Assembly (NCBI GenBank): GCA_036345935.2
Contig: JADWOT020001577.1
Location: 1,196,291-1,260,290, forward strand
Source of the DNA: Taenia hydatigena
Taxonomy: Eukaryota > Platyhelminthes > Cestoda > Cyclophyllidea > Taeniidae
DNA: 64,000 nucleotides
Reading direction: 5' to 3'
Below the pieces are notes generated by a model that had not been told where the DNA came from, searched no databases, and was given only the letters and a program-made list of their open reading frames with translations. Of the stretch, positions 12,521 through 22,479 are shown piece by piece. The position numbers and the translations under genes are program-made. Each line of letters opens with the position of its first letter. The stretch's first letter is position 1.

Positions 12521-13323
12521 GTTAAATTGAACGGCAGCGCGAGTACAGAGAACAAAAGGGAAAGGGTAATTCGGTGTCTTCAACTCCAAGATGGCTGATA
12601 TTGACAGCTTAATCGCATGCGACTTGTGCAATAGAATGCGTAAATCGTCATTAGCGTCGTCAGAATTAAATAGTAGCCGATGGGGAAGCTAATCTGTACT
12701 AATTGTACCAAACACAGTGGCTGTGTTTGTTGCAGCGTTGCATTCTGTTCATTGTTAGCTTAGTGGAAGCATTGCTAGAAATTTCGTTACGATGGGAGCT
12801 TCCGTTATATGTAGACGTAAATAGTGGTAGAGGCAAAGGGTGGCCTCAAACTATATATTTTCCTCCCTAACAATCCGATACCGCCTTACGGCGTCTTCAG
12901 TAGTGCCTTCACTACTACTGATATCAGCTGATGCCTGTGAATAATCGGAGAAAGGTAGGACACACGCGTACAAATTCGACGACTGACCAGGTGGCAAAGA
13001 CTGCTCCGGTAAGTAGGCTCTGCTTCAGCGAACTTAATGTTCAGGTAACAGCACGTCCTTATCCAATTTGAGCCGTTGAGAAGAGATTTGAACAACAATC
13101 TTCCGGCAATTTTAACCACAGCCGCTCTGAATATAATTTCGTCAAAGCGGCAGCCTATTTCAAGTGGCAATCCACATTAAAATAAAAACACCTAGAGCTG
13201 GACTTCATTTGTTGAGCTCCTATAACACAATGCCCAGATCATCTGTAATACCCGAGTTCGCCCCTCACCCCTTCCACGACTTGATCGAAGGATGCTGGTG
13301 CATGCCTCTTCTTGATGCATTTT
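12521..13323. other. No recognisable gene
   Basis: I see no gene and no clear second copy in this stretch. A 94-codon frame on the minus strand (12886-13170) has no recognisable motif. Confidence 0.4.
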
Positions 13324-13814
13324 AAGGGTGCGTCTTTACTGTTCTGCGTTTAAGCAGACGTCTTAGTTATGATGACGCATCTCAAAAGGGGATTCTTGAT
13401 TGTGCAAACATAATTTTTGTTGTTATCTTAACACGATTCACGGGTCACTATGATGTCGCTGATGAGTTTTGCGACCTTGTCTGAGCTCACAAATAGGACG
13501 AAGTGAAAAGATGGGTGGAAAGAAAATCGTGAAGCATAGCTTTTAGACAAAGACATGGCAAGAGTAAGGAAAAATGGCGTCAGAATAAAAAGCTAGGCAT
13601 TAAATGGGCTCTTCATCACTCGGTTTTGCAAATTACGAACGAGTGTTAATGATGCTCATTAACTTCATAGTATACACATACGAATATTGGGCCAAGAGAG
13701 TTAAAACTGTTTTTAAAAAGCAGAACGCTTTTGAGCTGTAAGTAAACCATCTTCTATCCTGAAACATTATGCAGCCCACAAACACTGAGGCATAGAGCGC
13801 CGATGCACCGAAAC
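13324..13814 (+). repeat. 0.49-kb direct duplicate (partner 57560-58033)
   Basis: The two copies share CAGACGTCTTAGTTATGATG-type sequence (13357 and 57595), the TCACTATGATGTCGCTGATG segment (13445 and 57660) and GCATAGAGCG..CGATGCACCGAAAC at the right end (13814 and 58033). Beyond that point this copy runs into the zinc-finger gene's 5' flank, while the 58-kb copy runs into a copy of the 3.9-kb unit. A breakpoint therefore lies exactly there. Confidence 0.8.
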
Positions 13815-13909
13815 TTATACAGCAGTTGATTTGTCTTTTATATCACCCGCCGAGATAGATCAGTTCTAATAATTGTTCGTGCTTATGAATCCAAATCACT
13901 CACTACTGA

Positions 13910-13961
13910 CCAATGAATCGTAGGAGGTCAAACCAATGAGATTCGAGTATGCGATACATAA
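13910..13961 (+). promoter_or_regulatory. Promoter of the intact zinc-finger gene (two CCAAT boxes, degenerate TATA)
   Basis: CCAAT boxes lie at 13910-13914 and 13933-13937, with a TATA-like TACATAA at 13955-13961, about 45 bp before the start codon at 14005. The same layout recurs upstream of the copies at 28.6, 34.7 and 45.2 kb, where two have a canonical TATA box (TATATAAG, TATAAAAG). The intact gene therefore has the weaker TATA element. Confidence 0.6.
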
Positions 13962-14004
13962 GGTCAAACAATGCCTCACTGCTCTCATTAGACGTCCTTC
14001 GATC

Positions 14005-15089
14005 ATGAAATACGGTAAGATGCCTTTTCACTCCATTTTTGTCAGCACTCATTCTGCCTTTTTGTCAGTCAAATTCAGTCTTGCTCAAGCCCACGCATCA
14101 TAATTAGTTGGGTTTTGCTTACATCCACATCACGATTTATCCCATTCCTCTTAGACTTCTCCATAGCAAGTATTCTGGATCTACCGCCTGACACGCAAGC
14201 GTCTCCAAATCCAGCATGCTCTAGTGACAATAACAAAGAAATTCACAATTGTGGATCAGCACACTCCAGCTCCCAATCCGTATCCACACCATCCCTTTCC
14301 TCGATTTGTTATGTGGGGGCATTCCCACAGTCTTTTGCTCCACCGGTCTCTTTTAGCGCTTCTCCAGCTCCTTACTTTCCATACTACTCTCTTCCACTGC
14401 TGCCTGGCGAAGTTCGTCAGCAGACCTCTTCTTGTCTTTCTTTGTATCACTATCTGATCTCCAAAATTCTCCTTAATCCGATTAGAGAATCACCAAACAG
14501 AAGTATTACCGATTCTACTGATATTGCTGCCAATTCCCAGACCAGCGAGATCCCTATACATATCAACATTAATGCGGCCAACGACAATAACAAGGACGAC
14601 AATAGCTTTGCCCCTTCCACAATCTCCAATGAGGTGGATTGTGAGGGCGTGAATGCAGGAGAGCGACCGAGATGGGAATGCGAGGAGTGTGGGAAGACGT
14701 ACGATGTCGCTGCCTCTCTGCAAACACATAGGCGGACTCACTCGCTATCATGGAAATGTCGCATATGTGGCAAGGCGTTCAAGCGCAAGTGGTCTCTTCG
14801 GGTACACAAGCGCACGCACTCGGGCGAGAAGCCCTTCGTCTGTCCCACCTGCCAACGCGCCTTCGCTGATGGCTCGAATCTGCGAGCCCACAAGCAAACA
14901 CACATGGCGGTGAAGCGCTGGCGCTGTTCCCAATGCACTGCATCATTTGCTCGACACTGCTCCCTTAAGCGACACCTCGTAAAGTGTCCATTCGCCACTC
15001 TTGCAATAGCTGCTGTTACAAGTGATAACTCTGCCACACCCTCAGCCAATACGACATGCGATGCCGACACCACCAACCAGGCTACTTGA
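14005..15089 (+). CDS. Snail-type C2H2 zinc-finger transcription factor with N-terminal eh1 motif (intact copy)
   Basis: Exon 1 is 14005-14014 (Met-Lys-Tyr plus one base, then donor GTAAGA). Exon 2 is 14155-15089 after acceptor CCTCTTAG, giving 314 residues. I prefer this to an unspliced ATG at 14115 because exon, donor and acceptor recur in three other copies and the frame joins exactly as MKYDFSIASIL. Seen in the protein: an eh1-type motif (residues 5-11, FSIASIL), a Ser/Pro/Asn-rich middle, then four contiguous fingers at about 179-281. Three fingers are C2H2 with C-x2-C-x12-H-x3-H spacing and the last is C2HC. Known for the family: order, the TGEKPF-like linker and ADxSNLRAH match Snail/Scratch fingers 2-5, which bind E-box DNA, and eh1 motifs recruit Groucho/TLE corepressors. 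Inferred: a nuclear repressor. Odd points: about 55 residues are missing after the N-terminus relative to paralogs, and the finger-2 helix is altered. Confidence 0.8.
14015..14154 (+). other. Phase-1 intron (140 bp) of the intact zinc-finger gene
   Basis: The donor is GTAAGATG at 14015 and the acceptor follows a pyrimidine-rich tract, ending TTAG at 14154. The corresponding introns are 140 bp at 45001-45140, 138 bp at 34482-34619 and 139 bp at 28422-28560. In each, the split codon is completed as Asp or Gly directly before the FS of the eh1 motif. Confidence 0.7.
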
Positions 15090-15179
15090 GATGAAACGCC
15101 AGATGTTTGTTCTGTCTCAATTTACACAGCAATCAGCTCCAAGATTTCGTGTTGCATTTATAATAGCAATGTTTTGAAA

Positions 15180-15185
15180 AATAAA
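15180..15185 (+). terminator. Poly(A) signal AATAAA
   Basis: An AATAAA lies 91 bp after the stop codon of the intact zinc-finger gene. The equivalent signal is preserved downstream of the copies at 17.4, 27.2, 33.3 and 43.8 kb (88-119 bp from their stops), which supports it as the family's cleavage signal. Confidence 0.65.
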
Positions 15186-15189
15186 TGCA

Positions 15190-16079
15190 TGCACGCATTG
15201 CAGAGTCACTCTTTTAACTTTGTGATCAATTAACAGCCAACTATCATTAAAGAAGTCGCGAAGCGTACGATGGGACGAAGTGGCTTTTAACGTTGTGAAT
15301 CCGATTTGATCAAATTTGTTCCTGTTCTTGCTTAGAGTCAGGTCATCTATGGTTAGGTTCGCGTATCATGACCGGTGCCTCGAATGTAGTAATGCATGGC
15401 TTATTTTACCAGAACATTCGCCTTCGGGATCTGGAGGAAGCAACTATCTAAATCGCATCGAATCATTCGCATGTAACCTTGCACTTTGCTTTTGCCACCG
15501 ACCCGGATTTGGTACAGTTCACATTGGCAGAGCAGTGGTTCACTAATGGTGTTGTAGATTGCTTGTATTAGTGCACTTTCACCTCTGCTACTTTACCATA
15601 CACTGAACTCTGTGGGGCTACCTGTAGGAACCTGTGCCACAAGAGGATTTTGGCCTCTTTAGCCTAAACAGCTGATAGGGATAGACGACAGAACTGTAAA
15701 TCGAATCAACTTGAATTGTGATTCACACAAGTTCTTGATTTCCCTGATCATACTGCAGCAACTGCACTGATGCAGCAATCAGATGCAGGAAAATTTTGCG
15801 TGGAGGACGGAGGAGTGGAGATGGTAACTGTTAGGATTTCACTGCCTCGTGTTCCTACATAGATAACACGCTAGTTGGGAGGAGTAAGGAGGAGCAGAAC
15901 CACACGCAAAGCAATGCCTCCGCCTCATGCGTGTCAACTCCAAGCCCATCAGCGGCTTGGTCAGAAAAACTTAGTTGAATGTGTACAAAAGATTAGAGCG
16001 CGCGGTGGAGAGTTCTACATTGTGAAGGGAAAGAATAATTAGAGACCAAAAGAATTTGACCTAGGATCGAAACATAAAC
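15190..16079. other. No recognisable gene
   Basis: This is the 3' flank of the intact gene. A 76-codon frame at 15316-15546 (+) has no recognisable motif. I see no RNA gene. Confidence 0.4.
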
Positions 16080-17488
16080 GAACGACACATGCAGCGGCTT
16101 AAGACTTTGGTGAGTCGAGATGGCAATGGTAGGTGGTGAATGGGATACATATCGTGACACAACTTAGCAAACCAGTGGTTAGAGGCAAATAACGCCAACA
16201 TTTACCTAAAGACATGTTAACGGCTATTTGACGTAGGGCGTGTACGTGCTTAGGTGCAACAGCAAGGATCACATACGAGTAAAGAGAGGGCCTAAAATGA
16301 GTCAACACAAAAGCATGACTAAGTTGTGCTAAGATGGGCTTCACGAAGTTATAATCACGATACTGTGTCACCACGGTAGCGTTATCATTAGATGGCTGGC
16401 TATCTGCTAGAATTATGTTTCGCTTTGTTCACACTTGTCCTGAAGTCGTGCAGAGGTATAGCCTCATTAACCAACTGCAAAATGTTGACGGTGTTGGATC
16501 GCACAACAGCTATCGGGGGAGCAGCGAGAGATTACTTGTATGCAACATGTTTACAACACATCCTGACCTAAGATCCTGTTAGCGCAATGACTGACATCTG
16601 TGACATACCCGTTGTTTAGTAAGCGCATGCATTGCCTCACACATGGATTTGAGTTGACTGAAAGCCTGTCAATTAGGAAGAGAAATTATTCTAGACATCC
16701 TTTCCTTCCAGCATCATCTCATTACAGACATCACTCATTCAGTAGTTTAGAGGAGAATCAAAATATATATTGATAAAATTGTTCAAAAATTTAATGCAAG
16801 TGCAGCACGAATTTGAATTAGGCTTACAACAGAGTGACTAACATCGTGAGAATGTTAAGTTTGTTAACATCAAGGCATCGCTGGTGGTTGGATGCAGCTA
16901 ATTGTTAAATAGGAATTATGATCAGCAGGCCAACGGGCCTAAACCACAAAAAATTGTAGGATCCACTGCACAATCGACGTGGAATATACTAATTTTGAGG
17001 AGATAGTAACAGCAAAGCGCAAAGTCGCCTGAAATTATTCGTTGTGGTTCCAAAATTAATTGCTTCTAAATTTAAAATGTGATGGATTATAGTTGACTCG
17101 ACCATGCATGATTTCCAAGTTCATTTTTTTACGCTAAATGGAGCGGCCAACTAATGTCGATTTGATGTGGACCATCTATCATATTCGAAGGAACGATTTG
17201 GATTAACTTAACCGTTTCAGACTACTTGCAATCCCGTACATCTCCGAGACCAGGAATAACTACCGCATCTTCCAATTTAAATAATCGATCCTAGTGTCAT
17301 TTCATTTCGTCACATGTTTTGTGGCCAACCAAGTGTTCATTACCCATTGTTTGATCACAACAGTGAAAAAACAGACTGTGCGAAACGTGCATGAATTTAT
17401 TTGCTTCGACATGCCCTAAAGTAGGTGCGTTTGACACAGTAAATTGCATAAATATGACTAGAAAAATTAAAGCGACTGAAGTGCCCTC
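16080..17488 (+). repeat. R block and zinc-finger 3' flank
   Basis: The first part (16103-16770) matches R copies at 20.9-22.4 and 32.2-32.7 kb. The second part (16690-17440) matches 32.6-33.35 kb in the same order, including the GTGCAGCACGAATTT segment (16800 and 32715) and the GACTGTGCGAAACGTGCATG segment (17375 and 33285). The core CTCACACATGGATTTGAGTTGAC is at about 16637. I see no coding capacity. Confidence 0.7.
17396..17401 (-). terminator. Poly(A) signal AATAAA of the 18-kb copy
   Basis: AATAAA on the minus strand, 88 bp past the family stop codon at 17489-17491. It is the counterpart of the signal at 15180 and still intact although the gene is dead. Confidence 0.5.
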
Positions 17489-18350
17489 TTAATTGGTTGA
17501 GTTGATGGTGTCTTCGTCGTATGTCGTGTTGACTAAGGAAGTAGTGGGAATATCATTCGTGATTGTGGCTGTAGCAGGAGTGGATAATAGACATATTGCA
17601 AGGTGTCGATTGAGCAGAAGGTTCCAGCTGAATGATGCAAATGCGCCAGCAGATTCGAACGATCGGCAAAGGCGTGTTGCAGGTGGGACAGACGAAGAGC
17701 TTCTCGCCTATGTGCGTGTGCTCGTGACCTTAAAGATTCCGTTTGCGCACAAATGCCTTGCCACGGAAGCCACATTTCCAAGAGAGTGAATGACTTTGCC
17801 AGTGCGATCGCAGAGAGGAATCGCTGTTGTGTCCTCACACACTCCCAGCACTTCCCTTTTGGTCGCACAAATCCATTTAATCCTTCATTGCCTACATCAT
17901 CAAAAATTGTGGGAGAACTGGTGCTGTCATTATTCTTGTCGCTGCCAATCATCGCACCATTAATAGTGGAATGAGGAGCCCAACTCTTCGGGAAGTCGGA
18001 AGCATCACCGTACGTTATGCCGAACATAAAATTTGAAAACAGGTAGTGATAGGAGGGAAGGCAATCGGAGGCTCGCAGGCCAACTCTACTAGGCTGTTGT
18101 GGAAGGGACTGACAAGGAACATAGGGCGCTATCAAGGAACGAGGATCGACAGGTGGAGCATGAAGCTGTAAAAGCGCTTCGACTTGGCCGATCGGCAAAA
18201 AGGGGACGAGGACATGGGTTGATGGGAAGGATAAAAAGTAAATTCTCTAAAGGAATTTGTTCATTAAACCCACATTTAAGTTGTGGCGATGAAGTTGTAT
18301 TAAAGTAAACTGTTAAACAAGCAGTAGAAAAGTCGGCAAGGTTTACTGCA
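17489..18350 (-). pseudogene. Snail-type zinc-finger pseudogene lacking its 5' end
   Basis: The middle region reads well on the minus strand (for example LPQQPS near 18090 and FDDVGNEGLNG near 17885, matching other copies). After the first finger's Cys pair (WEC, about 17845) the frame is lost: fingers 1-4 survive only as frame-shifted fragments, with ADRSNL recognisable near 17655. The C-terminal tail (NTTYDEDTINSTN) is intact, ending in TAA at 17489-17491. Homology to the N-terminal half stops at about 18350, so the first exon, intron, eh1 motif and promoter are absent. It sits in the same R-flank context as the 33-kb copy. Confidence 0.85.
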
Positions 18351-18872
18351 ACGATTTAAGGGACTGCATTTACAGCAAATGCAGCTAGCAGAATTAAAAA
18401 TCAGCAATTGTATCGTAATAAGGTTCGAAGTGACCTAACTTTAGGGCTTTTGTCTGGGCTCATTCGGCACCACTCCTTACCTCCTCCCACTTATTCGCAG
18501 GCACCTCCTACCAAATTACAAATATCAACTTTGCCAGTGAACTGCGCCGAGCAATTAATAACATTGCAGACAATTCCTTCTTGGAGCTTAAATCGGTCAA
18601 GTGGATAAGAGTAATCAAAAGCCTATGGTAGGAGACCAGTGTAACCCTCCTTTTACTTGAGTCATCTTTTAGAACTGCCAATCCTCACAATTCTAGAAGT
18701 CTTGTTGAGATCCAATGCACGAATGTTGGTCCGATTTCTGGCAAATTGTATTGACCTCATGTCTCAAGGATGTTTTACGCCATGATCTCAAGCAAAGTAG
18801 CATAATTCAGTTCGTCTCACAGATGCAATTAAATGGCTGCCGTCGAAATGACCACTGGCGCTGGCATTGATT
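18351..18872. other. No recognisable gene
   Basis: This is the transition between the truncated zinc-finger copy and the tandem unit. I see no second copy and no supported frame. Confidence 0.4.
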
Positions 18873-20920
18873 CCTCACCCAATCTCATTTGTTTGCGCAC
18901 TACCCTAGGTAAAACTGCTTCCGCTGATTGGTCTGCGACATGACGCGCAAGTCATTGCCCTCAGTAGTCGGCGCACCAACATCAGACCGCAACTCCCCTG
19001 ATGATACCTGTGCGTTGTAACGACTCAAGAGAAAGGAAAATGATCTCTTAGGCGGGAACGTTGACTTTCACTTAAGCCAACCTTCAGCCAAAATGCGGAA
19101 ATTAAAAACAAATGATTTCCGATTTGTTTCACTAGTCTTTAAACTGATTCTAACTTCATTTCGGCATTTCTGTTTATTAAGAATTATAACTTGGGTGAGA
19201 GGGCTCAGGCAAAGAACTAAAAGCATAATTGATAAGTTTTCCCATACCTCTGTGTGGAGCACTTGCTAGCGGACATTGGTGAGTTTCATGTGAATGTCGT
19301 CAATGTTTAAAACAGACTATTTGATGTTGTATCTGTCTTGCCTACTCTATACTTCCTCGTCAAGTATTCGCTGTCTGCAGCAAGATTGAAAGAATTTGCA
19401 CCAAAACAGGAGTTAGGTTCCTTTGGCTTAAACAGTATACGAGGGTAGACGGTGGAAAGCAAACTGAGTTATGGGTGATAAAAGCTCTAGATTCTTGCAT
19501 TTCATATGCTATGCTAATCACAATGATTCAGTGACCAGATGTATGAAAATCTGGCACAAGGCATGGTGGGAGGGGCGAGTAATGGTCATCACGTCACCGC
19601 TTCAACCGTAGCATGGACAACACACCAGGTGGGAGAGGTGATGGTGAGCAAAGCAACGTGCGAACTCGCGACTTGACTCCATGTGCGTTGACCCCAACAA
19701 AGGGGAGGATGGGCGCACACATCACCGATTTGGTCAGGATAACTTTTTTTCACTACGTGCGAAATCAGTTCGAGTGTGCGCGATTATGGAAATCGACTGG
19801 TAAGAGAGAATCGCAGGTTTCGGGATCCGCAGTGTAAAATAGACTGTCTGGATGCACAAGGGAAGAAAATCGGCTACGAAGAAAAGGTTAGCATAGCCCA
19901 AATTGTTACATTAAGGGTAAGCAGAAAATTTTGCAATAGTTGGGAACATGATGTCTAGCCACACTAAGATATACAAAGATCTATTTACGTATCTACAATG
20001 CCCCATTAATCCACTTGCCAAAAGTCGTGCTGTCTGTGATATTTGCTTTAATAATCAGTGCAGGCACACTGGCATCCACCAACTTATTAAAATGATTTTA
20101 CCTCACAAATGCAGGCAAATCCTTTGCGCTAAATTACACGACTGGTATTGACATCGATTCCTCAGCCGATCACATTAGTTAACACCCCACTCTGGACAAA
20201 ACTGTCTCTTCCAATTGGCCTGCAATGTGACGCACAAAAGCCGTGCTCCTTAGTGTCCAGAGCATCAGCGCCAAACCATGGTAACCAGTGGTGTCGCCGC
20301 AACTAGGTCCCTGTCAAACGAGCAGATTTCTTGGTGATATCTGTGCATTGAAACACCGTAAATGAAAGAAAATGATCTGGCCGCACATGGTTGTTCTCAT
20401 CTTGAATTGAAACACAAAACGACAATTAGCACTAATTTGCATAAATAAACTTTGAATTGGCTCTAACTTCATTTATGTATCTCTCTGTGTTACAACTTTA
20501 GTCCTGATGAATAAGCCTGGGAAAAGAAATAAAAACAGCAGCAGTGATGTGTGACCACTTCGTGTCGTTGCGTGGACGATACACCAGCTGTGAGAAGTGA
20601 CGGGGAATACAACCACGCGCACAGTCATCACTTGACACCCAATGTGCGTTGACCCCAACTAAGAATGAAAGGGGTGCACGCTTTAAAAGTTTGGTCAGAG
20701 GAACGTTATTACACGTGTGGAATTAGACTGAGTGCGTAGAGGTGTCGAGTTTCACGTGCCAAATAGAATGCCTGCAGCAACATTTAGAAATTTGTTCGTG
20801 AAGATCAAAGCCAGTGGGAGCTGCAATGCAAAATGAACGATCTGGGTGTACAAGAAAAGGAATTAGACTAAGACGTGAAAAACAACCCTTTAGGAATAGG
20901 AAAACAAGCGGATGTTAGAT
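18873..20920 (+). repeat. Nested tandem sub-repeats A (18873-20157) and B (20158-20920)
   Basis: A and B share the order CCTCA(C/G)CC.AT.ACATT, TGACGC(A)CAA, CACCAG.TG.GAGAGGTGA and ATGTGCGTTGACCCCAAC (about 19678 and 20641), then GGTCAG..AACTTT. The period is about 1.28 kb at the left end. Their copies in the second unit lie at 23212-24520 and 24520-25250, so the A/B doubling predates the duplication of the whole unit. Confidence 0.65.
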
Positions 20921-22454
20921 GCGACAGCTTGGGATTCGGTTGGATTGCGATGGTAATGGCTGGAGGTGGATGAGATACATGCCTTGACAATGCTCAATAT
21001 ACCAGACTTGACTATTTTTCGTTAGACTTGAGCTGAATTCCTCATATTTTTGACCTGAATTCGCTTTTCAAACAACGGAAAGAAGTTTCTGCACTCTAAC
21101 GGACAAACCCGAGACAGCAGCAATGCTTTTCTTTTATTTTAGTGGATATAACTGCTGCGAACAGTTGCTTCTCCCTCGCAGAAAGATGTCTGAGCTGTAT
21201 CGCCGAGTATCAATGTGGTTTTAAGTGTGTGTAGGCTTGATTGCATCAGAAATGGCTGCATGCGTGTGCACTAAATAGGGCCTAACATAAGTCAGAGAAT
21301 GACGAAGTCCCACTTAGGACAACTTCATAAAGCGATCATCATGATGTTGTGCCATCATGGTGGCACCGCCTTTACCCAACCGAAGGCTAGCGATGCCAAA
21401 ACAGATTCTATACATCGAAGTACAGTTTTCATTCTTGTCTAAAATCTAAAGTAGCAGAGAGGGAATTCGCATTTGAAATGAGAAGAACTGCTAGAAGCGT
21501 GGTCAGGCGTATGTTTTGGAGATTTGACTGCACATGCTTCGGGTCAGTAGTTCAACTTTGCAAAAGCAATACCAATGCGGTGAAGAGCGATTTAATGCGT
21601 TTCAACAGAGGATCCAAGAATAATGCCTCTGCAATTTTATTTGGAGCGATATAATATAAAGCTTAAGAGAATTGGCAAGTGATGAACCACACTATCGTTC
21701 GAATTGGGGAGAATCGACCGTTGTCCATCCAAACTCAGTCACTGTCTGACCCTATTTACGGCATCTCTTATTTGTGCTAAATAAATTACACGCTTTCGCT
21801 AACTTGCGTGGTATGATAGAATCTGGAATTCGTTGCGACTTTTGCATTTGCAGAGAGACTTCCCATCGATTAGAGTAGTTTGCTGCGTTACCCAATAATA
21901 CTCGCATCCCACTCCGTCCGGATTTGTCCTATGATATTAGACGTGTAAAGCCCTCACGAAATTTAACGCTGATACGCAAAATGTGTTAGTTGGATTAGAT
22001 TGCAAAATAATTATCAAAGTTACCACTAGGGATGGCATGTCTAAGACTTCGTGTGACCTGAGAAACTGTTAGCATGTCTATTCACATCTGTGGTGCTCCC
22101 CGTTTCGGCTACCTCACACCGTTGTCACACACCTGGATTTGGGTTGACTCACCCATGATGCGGAGGAGAAGCCACAACAAGTTATGCATGGACCGAATGA
22201 CGCGTTTAATTTTTTTGTAAAGACGCAAAGGACGTTTTGGTAATCGTGTAATAGGTGGCAGCAAATCCTGTCCATTAGGTGCAAAATCTATTTAAAGCAT
22301 TTTTCCCCTTCACCGCCACCCGGCTAAAGATGCCACGCATTCACCGAGTCAGCGGTGATCAAAGTATGCAATCTTATTTGACAATGTATTGCAAGTGCTG
22401 CAGAGAGCCAAAATGAGTTAGCAACCATCTGCTAGTAGACCAACTTATCATGAC
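18873..22454 (+). repeat. 3.58-kb tandem unit, first copy (partner 23212-26791)
   Basis: The unit starts at CCTCACCCAATCTCATTTG and ends near CAACTTATCATGAC. Its partner lies 4.34 kb downstream in the same orientation and remains alignable throughout. Inside are two tandem sub-repeats (18873-20157 and 20158-20920), followed by a full R block (20920-22454). All open frames inside are short and differ between copies. I recognise no coding sequence. Confidence 0.85.
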
Positions 22455-22479
22455 CCAATTTAGGCAAAGTTGCATCCAT

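Noticed and set aside
14115..14154. ATG at 14115 as start of the intact zinc-finger gene, unspliced
   Set aside because: The bases between 14115 and 14154 correspond to intron in the other copies. The 10-nt exon, donor, acceptor and promoter are conserved in four copies and give a better N-terminus.
14738..15076. 112-codon minus-strand frame opposite the zinc fingers (and 14653-14913 +, 14748-14933 -)
   Set aside because: These are shadows of the real finger frame. The zinc-finger reading explains the codon structure.
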